64,000 nt of DNA from Mycolicibacterium litorale (GCF_010731695.1 NZ_AP022586.1:4526001-4590000); one strand, 5' to 3'. Shown: positions 1 to 8,929, counted from the first letter of the stretch. A program made the numbers and translations. The notes: generated by a model not told the origin, from the sequence alone.

Positions 1-285
1 CCACTCGGGCGGCCCATCATGTGCACCGAGTACCTGGCCCGTGGATTCGGCAGCACCATCGAGGGCGTGCTGCCCGTCGCCCGGCGGCGCAATGTCGGCG
101 CGTACACCTGGGGTCTCATGTCGGGCAAGACCCAGACCCACCTCCCGTGGGATTCGTGGGAGAAGCCGTACACGGCACCGCCCGACGTCTGGTTCCACGA
201 CCTCCTGCGGCTCGACGGGCAGCCCTATCGGGACGGCGAGATCCGCGCCATCCGGTGGCTGACCGGCCGGGGCGGCCCCGCCTGA
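1..285 (+). CDS. Glycoside hydrolase-like protein, C-terminal fragment
   Basis: The reading frame is open from the first base of the window and stops at 285, so only the last 94 residues are visible and the start lies upstream. The piece contains IMCTEYLARGFGSTIEGVLP, NVGAYTWGLMSGKTQT, LPWDSWEKPY and VWFHDLLRLDGQPYR. From memory this resembles the end of cellulase/sugar-hydrolase family proteins, where the acidic residue of CTEY and the Trp-rich WGLxxGKTQT segment line the sugar site. The substrate cannot be told from this fragment. The next gene on the same strand begins about 57 bases later. Confidence 0.6.
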   Translation, partial: PLGRPIMCTEYLARGFGSTIEGVLPVARRRNVGAYTWGLMSGKTQTHLPWDSWEKPYTAPPDVWFHDLLRLDGQPYRDGEIRAIRWLTGRGGPA

Positions 286-342
286 GGCGGCCGGATGGGC
301 GTTGCGGGTTTCGCCGCCGGGATGCCCGGAAACACTGACGCC

Positions 343-1920
343 ATGAGCCGGGCCGTTCGTGGTCTCGCCGCCGCGGCCGCCTCGACTGCGGCGGCCGTCG
401 GCCTGCGAGACCTCTTCCAGCGCAAACACGCCCTCCTGCGGAACTTCCCGATCGTCGGGCATGCGCGATATCTGCTCGAAGCCGTCGGCCCGGAGCTACG
501 CCAGTACATCGTCGCCGCCAACGACGAGGAGCGTCCGTTCACCCGCGACCAGCGTCGCTGGGTGTACGCGTCGTCGAAGAAGGAGAACAACTACTTCGGC
601 TTCGGGACCGACAACGACGTGGAGCACTCGAGCGGCTACCCGGTGATCAAGCACCGCACCTTCGGCCGCAACGGCCCGGCGTCGGCGCCGAGGGCCGGGC
701 ACGAAGTCGAGTTGCCCAGCGCCAAGGTGATCGGCGCCGCCCGCCAACGGCCGGGGGCGTTCCGGCCCGCATCGGTGGTCAACATCTCCGCGATGAGCTT
801 CGGCTCGCTGTCCGGCAACGCCGTCGAGGCGCTCAATCGCGGCGCTGCCCTCGCCGACTGTCTGCACAACACCGGTGAGGGCGGGATCTCGCGCTTCCAC
901 CGCTGCGGCGGTGAACTGGTCTTCCAGCTCGGCACCGCCTACTTCGGCTGCCGCGACGAGGAGGGGCGCTTCGATCTCGAGCGGCTCAAGGACGTAGTGG
1001 CCGGAGCGCCGGTGCGGGCGCTGGAGATCAAGCTCAGCCAGGGCGCCAAACCGAGCCTCGGCGGATTACTGCCGGCGCCGAAGGTGTCCGCCGAGATCGC
1101 CGCCGCCCGCGGTATCCCCGAGGGGCGCGACTGTGTCAGCCCGTCACGGCACGCGGAGTTCTCCGACACCGACAGCCTGCTCGACTGGGTGGAACTGCTC
1201 GCGGCCGAGACCGGTCTGCCGGTGGGCATCAAGTCGGCCGTCGGTGATCTGGAGTTCTGGTACGAGCTCGCCGACCTGATGCGCGACACCGACCGCGGTG
1301 TGGACTTCGTGACGATCGACGGCGGCGAGGGTGGCACCGGGGCGGCGCCGCTGATCTTCACCGACTCCGTATCGCTGCCGTTCCAGCTGGGCTTCGCGCA
1401 GGTGTACCGCATCTTCGCCGAGCGGGACCTGCACGAGCAGATCACGTTCATCGGCGGCGGAAAGCTCGGCCTGCCGGACAACGCGGTGGTCGCGTTCGCG
1501 CTCGGCTGCGACATGGTCAACGTCGCCCGGGAGGCGATGCTGGCGATCGGGTGCATCCAGGCGCAGAAGTGCCATACCGACACGTGCCCCACCGGCGTCG
1601 CGACCCAGAACGCGTGGCTGGCCCGAGGGCTGGTGCCGGAGGTCAAGGCCGAACGCGTCGCGAATTACATCAAGACGCTGCGCCGCGACCTGGTGAAGGT
1701 GGCCGAGGCCTGCGGGGTCCATCACCCCGGCCTGATCGGAACCGATTCGGTGGACATCCTCGACGGCCGCACGACGTCCACACCGCTGCACGAGGTCTAC
1801 GGCTACACACCCGGCATGGGTCTGCCGTCGCGGGCCGACTGCGAGGAGATCACCCGGATGATGACAGCCGGGAAGACGCACGGTGGCTCTGCGCCGCCGT
1901 CGGCGTCGGCGGTGGGGTGA
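343..1920 (+). CDS. FMN-binding glutamate synthase family protein (GltB-like)
   Basis: A 525-residue protein matching the FMN/iron-sulfur synthase domain of glutamate synthase large subunits without the glutaminase domain. Visible signs are the FMN-barrel segment VTIDGGEGGTGAAP and a cysteine set of the form C-x5-C-x4-C (CIQAQKCHTDTCPTG), which in GltB binds a [3Fe-4S] cluster. The N-terminus has an Ala-rich stretch that may be a membrane anchor. I chose the ATG at 343; an ATG at 295 would add 16 residues and lies only 9 bases after the preceding stop. Stand-alone proteins of this family are common in actinobacteria and their electron partner and true substrate are not established, so glutamate synthesis should not be assumed. 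Confidence 0.85.
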   Translation: MSRAVRGLAAAAASTAAAVGLRDLFQRKHALLRNFPIVGHARYLLEAVGPELRQYIVAANDEERPFTRDQRRWVYASSKKENNYFGFGTDNDVEHSSGYPVIKHRTFGRNGPASAPRAGHEVELPSAKVIGAARQRPGAFRPASVVNISAMSFGSLSGNAVEALNRGAALADCLHNTGEGGISRFHRCGGELVFQLGTAYFGCRDEEGRFDLERLKDVVAGAPVRALEIKLSQGAKPSLGGLLPAPKVSAEIAAARGIPEGRDCVSPSRHAEFSDTDSLLDWVELLAAETGLPVGIKSAVGDLEFWYELADLMRDTDRGVDFVTIDGGEGGTGAAPLIFTDSVSLPFQLGFAQVYRIFAERDLHEQITFIGGGKLGLPDNAVVAFALGCDMVNVAREAMLAIGCIQAQKCHTDTCPTGVATQNAWLARGLVPEVKAERVANYIKTLRRDLVKVAEACGVHHPGLIGTDSVDILDGRTTSTPLHEVYGYTPGMGLPSRADCEEITRMMTAGKTHGGSAPPSASAVG

Positions 1921-2169
1921 TCAAGCCGGATGTTTCCGCCCCGGGAAAATGCCCTTGACGGCCTGGGCGCTGCGTTGCATGCAGATCGGCCACACCCATG
2001 TCGGTTCAACCGAGGGCGACGCCGAATGGACTAGCGGGCAGAGCTTTTCGTGTATACGGCGTTCAGAGCTGGTGAGCCGTGTGAGATTTGTCGACGACGT
2101 TCGACAGCCCGACCGATAACCCTGAGCGGCAACCTGTTTGGTGTCCGTGGTGTCGGCACGCGATGCGAC

Positions 2170-3459
2170 TCAGTTGGTTGCTTGTGGTGGGGGTTGGAAG
2201 GGTGTGTACCACCACCAGTCGGCGCGTTCTCCGCTGGGTCCGCGGTAGGGCGGCACTGCAGGCGGGGGCTGATTCGGTGGGCGGGCCAGCGATCCGGATC
2301 GGAGTTGTCGGCCGGTGCTGTCGATGACGGTGAGGCTGGTTGCGGGTCCGGTGATGGTGATGATGCCGCGGTGGTGCAGCCGGTGATGGTAGGGGCACAG
2401 CAGCACGAGGTTGTCCAGATCGGTGGGTCCGCCGTCTTCCCAGTGCACGATGTGGTGGGCGTGTAGCCCGCGGGTGGCCTCGCAGCCGGGCATCGCGCAG
2501 GTGCGGTGGCGGTGTTCGAGCGCGCGCCGCAGTCGCCGGTTGATCAGGCGGGTGGTGCGTCCGGCGCCGATGACGGCTCCGTCGCGTTCGAACCAGACCT
2601 CGGCGGTGGCGTCACAGCCCAGGTAGCGGCGGTCGGCGTCCGAGAGCAGCGGCCCCACATGCAGGGCGGCGATGCGGTCTTTGACATCGACATGCACGAC
2701 GACGGTGGTGCGGTGGCTGTGGGGGCGGCGGGTGGCTTCGGCATCCCAGCCGGCCTCGACCAGGGCGTTGAAGGCATCGACGCGGGTGGGCATCGGGGGC
2801 CGGTCCGCGGCTGGGCTGTCACCGTGGTCGCGTTTCCACTGCGCGATCAGCCCGTCGTGGTGGGATTGCAGCGCGGCCTCGAATGCTGCGGCTTCAATAG
2901 GCGGCAGTTTGATGGTCCAGCAGGTGAATTCGTCGTCGGTGGTCGCGGTGATCGACCCCCGCGACTCCGGCTCGGGCTCGGGTTCGTCGTCCGCGTCGGG
3001 GACGGGTACTGGTTCGGGTTCAGGTTTGGGTTTGGGTTTGGGTTCGAGTTTGATCGCGGTGCGCAGCTGGCTGACCGAGGCGTTGGCGGCGAGTTCGGCG
3101 TAGTGGTCATCGGATCCGGCGCCGGCGTGTTCGGCGATGACCCCGACCTGATCGAGTGACAGCCGGCCCTCGCGAAGAGCCGCGGCGCAGCGCGGGAATT
3201 CCGCGAGCCGTTGGGCCACCGCGGCGATCGTGTGGCCGTTCTTCGACGAAGACCCGGTCTTCCAGGCGATCAACGCCGCCACCGAGCGGGCGCCGGTCAT
3301 CCCACACAAGCCGTCGCGGTCGATCTCGGCGGCGATCTCGACGATCTGTCCGTCAATGGCGTTGCGTTGGCCGGCCAACTCCTCCAACTTCTCGAACAAC
3401 ACCTCGAGCCGCGCAGCGCGGGGCGCGCTGGGGACGAAAGATGGTGCGCTCGAGGACAT
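2170..3459 (-). CDS. 13E12-type DUF222/HNH endonuclease protein
   Basis: A 429-residue member of the 13E12 repeat family found in many copies in mycobacteria and relatives. It has an N-terminal DUF222 helical region, then a linker rich in Lys-Pro, Glu-Pro and Val-Pro dipeptides (roughly bases 2955-3055), then a C-terminal HNH nuclease domain with CAMPGCEATRGLHAHHI and LVLLCPYHHRLHH; the paired Cys and His residues look intact. Target and role are unknown for the family. I chose the ATG at 3459; an ATG at 3543 would add 28 residues. The flanking 1921-2169 and 3460-3646 stretches contain no other gene. No terminal repeats or target duplication were seen, so I do not call a mobile element. Confidence 0.85.
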   Translation of the reverse strand: MSSSAPSFVPSAPRAARLEVLFEKLEELAGQRNAIDGQIVEIAAEIDRDGLCGMTGARSVAALIAWKTGSSSKNGHTIAAVAQRLAEFPRCAAALREGRLSLDQVGVIAEHAGAGSDDHYAELAANASVSQLRTAIKLEPKPKPKPEPEPVPVPDADDEPEPEPESRGSITATTDDEFTCWTIKLPPIEAAAFEAALQSHHDGLIAQWKRDHGDSPAADRPPMPTRVDAFNALVEAGWDAEATRRPHSHRTTVVVHVDVKDRIAALHVGPLLSDADRRYLGCDATAEVWFERDGAVIGAGRTTRLINRRLRRALEHRHRTCAMPGCEATRGLHAHHIVHWEDGGPTDLDNLVLLCPYHHRLHHRGIITITGPATSLTVIDSTGRQLRSGSLARPPNQPPPAVPPYRGPSGERADWWWYTPFQPPPQATN

Positions 3460-3646
3460 GACACCATCATGGCAGCAGGGTCTGACAAGTAGCCCCGATC
3501 GCTGTGTGGGCCCGCCTGTTCGGTCGAACCCGAACGCGTGCACCCACGACGAAGGACATTTCGAGCCTGACGGGGCCTCGGGGTAGTTGTTTCGATCAAG
3601 CTTGGTCGGGATGGTCTGACTTATAGCGCCGCCTACCGACGACCGA

Positions 3647-4084
3647 TCAGGTGATGCTGACGACTGCCCGGTTTCCGAGCGGTGCCTGAAGTCCGACCGG
3701 AAGGCTGGCGAACACCCCGATCGCGATGCAGGCCCGGTTCACGGCTTCCGGCAGCGTGCCGTGCCGCACCTTCACCGCAACGATGTCGGCGGTCTCCTGC
3801 ACCTCGGCGTGCACACCGAAGCACTCGGGCGTGCCGCTGGTGAAACGCACGACGAGCGCGCGGTCATCGGGCAGCCGGCCCCACGACTCGATCGACTGCG
3901 GGCGCGGGTCCACGATCGCCGGGTTGTCGACGAACGGCGTGAACCCGTCGGCCTGCGGACGCTCGGGCACCTGCGTGATCGTCGGGGTCGGCGGCGGCGC
4001 GGGTTGGGCCGCGGCCGGGATCGCCGCGCCGAGTGATACGGCGGTCAGCACAGTGGCCGTGACCGATCGGCAAACGATGCGCAT
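3647..4084 (-). CDS. Secreted hypothetical protein
   Basis: A 145-residue protein with a clear Sec signal peptide (MRIVCRSVTATVLTAVSLGA, with cleavage likely after AIPAAAQ). The mature part begins with a Pro-rich stretch and contains two cysteines (PECFGV and RACIAI) that could form a disulfide. It resembles conserved small exported mycobacterial proteins of unknown function. It ends in hydrophobic residues (NRAVVSIT). It lies 9 bases downstream of the helR stop on the same strand, so it may be cotranscribed with helR. No function is assigned. Confidence 0.7.
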   Translation of the reverse strand: MRIVCRSVTATVLTAVSLGAAIPAAAQPAPPPTPTITQVPERPQADGFTPFVDNPAIVDPRPQSIESWGRLPDDRALVVRFTSGTPECFGVHAEVQETADIVAVKVRHGTLPEAVNRACIAIGVFASLPVGLQAPLGNRAVVSIT

Positions 4085-4093
4085 CCGTCGACC

Positions 4094-6277
4094 CTAACTC
4101 GCGACCTCCCGGAGGGCAGACGGTTCGCTCAGCCCGGCGAGCGCAGCCGGCAGCGGGCCGCAGTGCAGCACGCCGAGGCGTTGGGTGGCGCGGGTGAGCG
4201 CCACATACAGTTCCGCGGCCCCGCGCGACCCGTCGGCGAAGATCCGTTCCGGTTCCACCAGCAGCACGGCGTCGAACTCCAGCCCCTTGACGTCCGACGG
4301 CGACACGGCACCCGGCACATCGGGCGGACCGATCACGACACACGTACCGTCCCGACCGGATTCCTCCCGCAGGAATTCGTCGATGGCCGAGGCCAATTCG
4401 TCTGCCGTGACTTGCCGCCGCCACGGCGGCACACCGGTGGAGCGGACTGATTCCGGCGGCGCCACCTCGGGTGCGAATTCGGCGAGCACCGCCGCCGCGA
4501 CGGCCATGATCTCCGCGGGGGTGCGGTAATTGACCGTCAGCGACCTGTAGACCCAGCGGCCCGGCACATAGCGTTCCAGCATCTCCGCCCAGGACCGCGC
4601 CCCCGCCGGTGACCGCCGCTGGGCGAGATCACCGACCACGGTGAACGATTTGCTCGGACACCGCCGCATCAGCACCCGCCAGTCCATCTCGGACAGCTCC
4701 TGCGCCTCGTCGACCACGACGTGGCGGTACGTCCAGTCTCGGTCGGCCGCCGCACGTTCGGCGAGTTCGCGGTTGTCGCGCTCACTGAATCGGTCCGCGA
4801 GCTCCTCGCCGTGCAGCAAATCAGTGGCGAGGAGGACGTCTTCGTCATCCATCAGGTCCTCGTGGGCGACCATGGATTCGAGAACACCCTCGGCATAGTC
4901 GGTTTCGGCTTCCCGCTCCTTCGCGGCGGCGGCGTCCGCCGCGCTGTCCCGGCCCAGCAGGTCGACGAGCTCGTCGAGCAGTGGCACATCCGACACCGTC
5001 CAGGCGGCACCGTCCGCGCGCCACAACGCCTCGTCGGCGCCGGCCGCACGCAGGCGCTCTGGGGACTCGTAGAGCTCGGCCAGCAGGGTCTGCGGCGTGA
5101 GGAACGGCCACAACTCGTCGAGCGCCGCCATGTACTGCGCGCTGTCCGCGAGGTCCTCGAGCACATCGGCGCGCAGTTCCTCCCACGCGCCCTTGTCCGA
5201 GCGCGACAGCCAGCCCCTGCCGATCCGGCTGACCGCGCGTTCGGTGAGCACCCATTCGACCGTCTCGCGAAACACCTTGCGCGCGTGGTTGTGTGGCAGA
5301 CCGCTGCCGCGGGCTTCCTCGATGGCCCACTGCGCGGTGTCGGGGTCGATCTGCACGGTGACGTCCGGCAGCTCGATCACCATGGGCTGCTCCGGCACCC
5401 GCTGCCGGTCGGCGACGGCCGCCGCCAGCACGTCGAGGATCCTCAGCGACCCCTTGACCGCGATGGCCTCCGCGTTGTCTTCGGCGGTGACGGTGAGTCC
5501 CGGCACCAGATCACCGGTGGTCATGAGCACGACGTTCGTCTCACCCAGCGACGGGAGCACGCGGCTGATGTGGTTGAGGAAGGCCGGGTTGGGGCCGATC
5601 ACCAGCACGCCGTGGCGTTCGATCCGAGCGCGCTGGTTGTAGAGCAGATAGGCGACGCGGTGCAGCGCCACCACCGTCTTGCCGGTGCCCGGGCCACCCT
5701 CGATCACCAGCACCCCGGGATGGTCGTGCCGGATGACCGCGTCCTGTTCGGCCTGGATCGTCGCGACGATGTCCCGCATCCCCTCACCGCGCGGGGCGTT
5801 GACCGCGGCGAGGAGCGCAGATTCACCGCCGTGTTCGTCGCCCTGGGGGCGGCCGAACACTTCGTCGGTGAAGTCGAGCACCCGCCTGCCGCGGGTGTGG
5901 AACTGGCGGCGTCTGCGCATGCCCTCCGGGTTCGCCGCCGTGGCGGCGTAGAACGCCCGCGCCAGCGGCGCCCGCCAGTCGAGCAGGAGCGGTTCGAAAT
6001 CATCGTCCCGGTCGAAGATGCCGATACGACCGATGTAGAGCCGTTCCCCGGAGTCGGCGTCCAGCCGGCCGAAGCACAGCCCGTCGTCGGCGACGTCGAG
6101 CCGCTGTATCTCCTTGGCCAGCGCCCGCACCTCGGCGTCGCGTTCCACGAGCGCACCGTCACCGCGCAGCGCCGCGGCGTACTTCTGCCTGGCACGGGCG
6201 CGTTCCCCGTCCAGCCGGGTGTAGAGCCCCGTCACGTAGCCGCGTTCGGAGTCCAGCTCGTCCTCGTACCCCGCCAT
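4094..6277 (-). CDS. helR: RNA polymerase-recycling ATPase HelR (rifamycin tolerance)
   Basis: A 727-residue UvrD-like superfamily 1 ATPase of the HelD/HelR class. The N-terminal part (DELDSERGYVTGLYTRLD onward) is the coiled-coil arm that enters RNA polymerase. Walker A is VIEGGPGTGKT near residue 190, Walker B is in VVVDEAQELSEMDW, and motif III/IV features such as VVGDLAQR and LYVALTRAT follow. HelR proteins displace rifamycins from RNA polymerase and recycle stalled enzyme. I chose the ATG at 6277 because a longer in-frame extension to 6667 would run antisense through the VOC gene. A rifamycin-associated element lies about 55 bases upstream, which supports both identity and rifamycin induction. 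Confidence 0.9.
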   Translation of the reverse strand: MAGYEDELDSERGYVTGLYTRLDGERARARQKYAAALRGDGALVERDAEVRALAKEIQRLDVADDGLCFGRLDADSGERLYIGRIGIFDRDDDFEPLLLDWRAPLARAFYAATAANPEGMRRRRQFHTRGRRVLDFTDEVFGRPQGDEHGGESALLAAVNAPRGEGMRDIVATIQAEQDAVIRHDHPGVLVIEGGPGTGKTVVALHRVAYLLYNQRARIERHGVLVIGPNPAFLNHISRVLPSLGETNVVLMTTGDLVPGLTVTAEDNAEAIAVKGSLRILDVLAAAVADRQRVPEQPMVIELPDVTVQIDPDTAQWAIEEARGSGLPHNHARKVFRETVEWVLTERAVSRIGRGWLSRSDKGAWEELRADVLEDLADSAQYMAALDELWPFLTPQTLLAELYESPERLRAAGADEALWRADGAAWTVSDVPLLDELVDLLGRDSAADAAAAKEREAETDYAEGVLESMVAHEDLMDDEDVLLATDLLHGEELADRFSERDNRELAERAAADRDWTYRHVVVDEAQELSEMDWRVLMRRCPSKSFTVVGDLAQRRSPAGARSWAEMLERYVPGRWVYRSLTVNYRTPAEIMAVAAAVLAEFAPEVAPPESVRSTGVPPWRRQVTADELASAIDEFLREESGRDGTCVVIGPPDVPGAVSPSDVKGLEFDAVLLVEPERIFADGSRGAAELYVALTRATQRLGVLHCGPLPAALAGLSEPSALREVAS

Positions 6278-6332
6278 GACTGCCTCACCACCCTCGATTC
6301 CGGCCGAAGCCAGCCATTTTGGGGGATGACCC

Positions 6333-6351
6333 CGGCCTTGCCGCAAGCCCC
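6333..6351 (-). promoter_or_regulatory. Rifamycin-associated element (RAE) upstream of helR
   Basis: Read on the minus strand the site is GGGGCTTG-CGG-CAAGGCCG, a 19-base imperfect inverted repeat. As I recall the RAE consensus, GGGGCTTGCGGCAAGGCCC, it differs only at the last base. The RAE is the cis element found in front of rifamycin-inactivation and helR genes in actinomycetes. It sits in the gap between the VOC gene and helR, 56 bases before the helR ATG. The comparison is from memory, not a search. Confidence 0.85.
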
Positions 6352-6393
6352 CGTACGCCCGATAGAATGGGCGCGGCATCGACCGGCGGCGCC

Positions 6394-6780
6394 CTACTTC
6401 TCTTGAGCGATCTGGATCAGGTTTCCGCAGGTGTCGTCCAGCACCGCCGTGGTCACCGGCCCCATGTCCGTGGGTTCCTGGGTGAACCGCACGCCAAGGT
6501 GGCTCAGCCGCTCGAATTCCGCCGCGATGTCGTCGACGGCGAATGACGTGAACGGGATGCCGTCGGCGACCAACGCCTCCTTGAACGGTTTGACCGCGGG
6601 ATGGCCGTCGGGTTCGAGCACCAGTTCGGTGCCGTCGGGATTGTCCGGCGAGACCACCGTGATCCACCGGGCCGGGCCCATCGGGATGTCGTGCTTCTGG
6701 GTGAAACCGAGCACCTCGGTGTAGAACCGCAGCGCCTTGTCCTGGTCGTCAACGAGCACGCTCGTCAGGTGGATCCTCAT
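6394..6780 (-). CDS. VOC family (glyoxalase/bleomycin resistance) protein
   Basis: A 128-residue single-domain VOC protein beginning MRIHLTSVLVDDQDKALRFY and ending GNLIQIAQEK, with the paired beta-alpha-beta-beta-beta modules of the family. Metal-ligand candidates are the first-strand His (IHLTSV), the Glu of TELVLEPDG and residues near the C-terminus. The substrate is unknown. The gene overlaps the upstream ArsR gene by 32 bases, so the two are almost certainly translated from one transcript, a common arrangement of ArsR regulators with VOC proteins of the AHSA1/VOC type. Confidence 0.85.
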   Translation of the reverse strand: MRIHLTSVLVDDQDKALRFYTEVLGFTQKHDIPMGPARWITVVSPDNPDGTELVLEPDGHPAVKPFKEALVADGIPFTSFAVDDIAAEFERLSHLGVRFTQEPTDMGPVTTAVLDDTCGNLIQIAQEK

Positions 6781-7078
6781 CGCGCTTCCCCTTCGTCGTC
6801 AGCCACCGCTCGACGATCGGTTCGAGCGGTGCGGTGTTGAGGTAGTGGAACTTGTACCGGCCGTCGCGCCTGGTCTCGACCAGGCCCGCCTCTTCGAGGA
6901 CGTCGAGGTGCTGCGAAATCGCCTGCCGCGACGAGCCGAGCCCGTGTTTGGTGGTCAGGCGCGCGCAGATCTCGAACAACGTCTGGCCGTTCCGGTCGGC
7001 CAGCTCGTCGAGGATCGTCCGGCGCGTGGGATCGGCCAGGGCTTTGAAGACGTCACCCACACCCGTCACGTTAGGCAA
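6749..7078 (-). CDS. ArsR/SmtB family transcriptional regulator
   Basis: A 109-residue winged-helix repressor: DVFKALADPTRRTILDELAD opens the domain, the recognition helix is in SSRQAISQHLDVLEEAGLV and the wing is RRDGRYKFHYLN. No cysteine cluster typical of arsenic or cadmium sensors is visible; this subfamily usually lacks metal sites. The start is uncertain. A TTG at 7078 gives 109 residues but lies inside the palindrome at 7075-7090, while a GTG at 7069 begins just downstream of it and could be a leaderless start. It is cotranscribed with the VOC gene and divergent from the threonine aldolase. Confidence 0.85.
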   Translation of the reverse strand: MPNVTGVGDVFKALADPTRRTILDELADRNGQTLFEICARLTTKHGLGSSRQAISQHLDVLEEAGLVETRRDGRYKFHYLNTAPLEPIVERWLTTKGKRDEDPPDERAR

Positions 7079-7090
7079 GTAGCCACTTGC
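7075..7090. promoter_or_regulatory. Putative ArsR operator palindrome
   Basis: GCAAGT-AGCC-ACTTGC is a perfect 6-4-6 inverted repeat in the gap between the divergent ArsR and threonine aldolase genes. Its position at the ArsR start is what is expected for autoregulation. It may also affect the aldolase gene, whose GTG start is 29 bases away. Confidence 0.6.
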
Positions 7091-7118
7091 ATGTCAACGG
7101 CGGTGGAAGGATTACCGA

Positions 7119-8195
7119 GTGACGATCACCCCGCTGCACGATCCCGACTGGCGCGGCTTTGCCAGCGACAACTACGCCGGCGTACACCCGGAGGTGCTCA
7201 CGGCGCTCGCCGCCGCGAACGGCGGGCACCAGGTGGCATACGGCGAGGACCGGTACACCGCACGGCTGCGGGAGGTCGTCCGGGAACATTTCGGCGAGCG
7301 TGCCGAGGTCTTCCCCGTCTTCAACGGCACCGGGGCCAACGTCATCTCGCTCACCAGCGTGCTACCCCGCTGGGGTGCGGTGATCGCGGCGTCGACCGCC
7401 CACATCAACACCGACGAGGCCGGCGCGCCCGAGCGGATGACCGGCATCAAACTGCTCACCGTCGCCGCGCCGGACGGCAAGCTGACCGCCGGCCTGATCG
7501 CCCGGGAGGCCTGGGGCTGGGGCAACGAGCACCGGGCCCAGCCGCTGGCGGTCAGCATCACCCAGACCACCGAACTCGGCACGCTGTACCGGCCGGAAGA
7601 GCTGCGGTCGATCACCGACTTCGCGCACGCGCACGGCATGGCGGTCCACATGGACGGGTCCCGGTTGTGGAACGCGGGGGCCGCGCTCGGGGTGCCGTTC
7701 CGCGAGTTCACCACCGACGCGGGCGTCGACGTGCTCAGCCTCGGCGGCACCAAGAACGGGCTGCTCGGGGTGGAGGCCGTGGTGGTCCTCGATCCCGACC
7801 GGGCAACGGGTCTGCGCTACCTGCGCAAGTTGACGATGCAGCTGACCAGCAAGATGCGGTTCGCCTCGGCGCAGCTGCTCGCGCTCTTCGACGACGACCT
7901 CGGCGTGCGCAGCGCCGCGCACGCCAACGCCATGGCCGCACGTCTGCGCGCCGCGCTCGAGGACGGCCTCGCCGACGGGACGCTGTCAGGCGTCGCGTTC
8001 ACCCAGGACACCGACGCCAACGCGATCTTCGCGACGCTGCCGACGGATGCGGCGGACCGCATCCGCGAGCGCGTGCGCTTCTACGACTGGGACCGGTCCC
8101 GCGGCGAGGTGCGCTGGATGACCTCGTGGGACACCACCGAGGCCGACGTCGAGCGCTTCGTCTCCGTGGTCCGCGAGGAGTTGGGCCGGGGCTGA
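7119..8195 (+). CDS. Low-specificity threonine aldolase
   Basis: A 358-residue PLP enzyme of the beta-eliminating lyase/threonine aldolase family (L-threonine or allo-threonine to glycine and acetaldehyde). Typical segments are FASDNYAGVHPEVLTAL at the N-terminus, VFNGTGANVISL, the PLP aspartate in VHMDGSRLWNAGAALG and the Schiff-base lysine in LSLGGTKNGLLG, at about residue 212. Length fits the family (330-370). The GTG start at 7119 follows a GGAAGG Shine-Dalgarno sequence. It is divergent from the ArsR gene and the downstream NUDIX gene begins 17 bases after its stop, so those two form a likely operon. Confidence 0.9.
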   Translation: MTITPLHDPDWRGFASDNYAGVHPEVLTALAAANGGHQVAYGEDRYTARLREVVREHFGERAEVFPVFNGTGANVISLTSVLPRWGAVIAASTAHINTDEAGAPERMTGIKLLTVAAPDGKLTAGLIAREAWGWGNEHRAQPLAVSITQTTELGTLYRPEELRSITDFAHAHGMAVHMDGSRLWNAGAALGVPFREFTTDAGVDVLSLGGTKNGLLGVEAVVVLDPDRATGLRYLRKLTMQLTSKMRFASAQLLALFDDDLGVRSAAHANAMAARLRAALEDGLADGTLSGVAFTQDTDANAIFATLPTDAADRIRERVRFYDWDRSRGEVRWMTSWDTTEADVERFVSVVREELGRG

Positions 8196-8212
8196 CCTCG
8201 TACGGTGGGACG

Positions 8213-8929
8213 GTGACGATCCCCTATGACGAGGCGCTGCGCGAACGCATCCGGTCGCACCTGGCGGGCCACGACCGCCGCACGGTGACGGATCCGACGA
8301 AGCGGCACGCTGCGGTCGCGGTGGTGCTCGTCGACTCCGAGATCGGTGAGGACCGGGTGGACCCGGCGCCCGTCGACGACTGGATCGACGGCCGTCCGAT
8401 GGAGGCCGGTCTCGACGGCCGGATGGTCGACGTGTCCGGAGGTGCGGCGTTCCTGTTGTGCCGCAGGGCGTCCCGGCTCTCGACGCATTCCGCGCAGTGG
8501 GCGCTGCCCGGCGGCAGGGTCGATCCCGGTGAGACGGTGATCGAGGCCGCGCTGCGTGAACTGGACGAGGAGGTCGGCGTCGCACTGCCCGACTCAGCGG
8601 TACTCGGCCTGCTCGACGACTATCCGACGCGCTCTGGCTACGTCATCACCCCCGTGGTGGTCTGGGGTGGCGGCCGGCTCGACCTGCGCCCGGCGCCCGA
8701 CGAGGTCGTGGCGGTCTACCGGGTGGGGCTGCATCAGTTGCAGCGCGACGACTCGCCACGGTTCATCACCATCCCGGAGAGCCCGCGCCCGGTGGTGCAG
8801 ATCCCGCTGGGCAACGATCTGATCCACGCGCCGACGGGTGCGGTGCTGCTGCAACTGCGGTGGCTCGGCCTCGAAGGCCGTCCCGACCCCGTCGACGACC
8901 TGGAACAGCCGGTGTTTGCCTGGAAGTAG
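8213..8929 (+). CDS. NUDIX hydrolase (CoA pyrophosphatase-like)
   Basis: A 238-residue protein with a complete NUDIX box at about residues 101-123 (GRVDPGETVIEAALRELDEE followed by VGV), which fits G-x5-E-x7-RE-x-x-EE-x-G-hydrophobic. The long N-terminal extension, the loop after the box (YPTRSGYVITPVVVWG) and overall length suggest the NUDT7/CoA pyrophosphatase group, but substrate is not certain. The GTG at 8213 starts 17 bases after the aldolase stop. Longer in-frame extensions upstream run through the aldolase in another frame and are rejected. Confidence 0.85.
   Translation: MTIPYDEALRERIRSHLAGHDRRTVTDPTKRHAAVAVVLVDSEIGEDRVDPAPVDDWIDGRPMEAGLDGRMVDVSGGAAFLLCRRASRLSTHSAQWALPGGRVDPGETVIEAALRELDEEVGVALPDSAVLGLLDDYPTRSGYVITPVVVWGGGRLDLRPAPDEVVAVYRVGLHQLQRDDSPRFITIPESPRPVVQIPLGNDLIHAPTGAVLLQLRWLGLEGRPDPVDDLEQPVFAWK

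Noticed and set aside
2170..3543. 13E12 gene as part of an insertion element
   Set aside because: No inverted terminal repeats, target duplication or transposase were seen.
4721..6406. Long open frame (561 codons) on the plus strand opposite helR
   Set aside because: It is the antisense shadow of the GC-rich helR gene, with no family motifs and Arg/His/Val-rich composition.
6737..8212. In-frame extension upstream of the NUDIX gene
   Set aside because: It runs through the ArsR and threonine aldolase genes in other frames; the NUDIX homology begins only after 8213.
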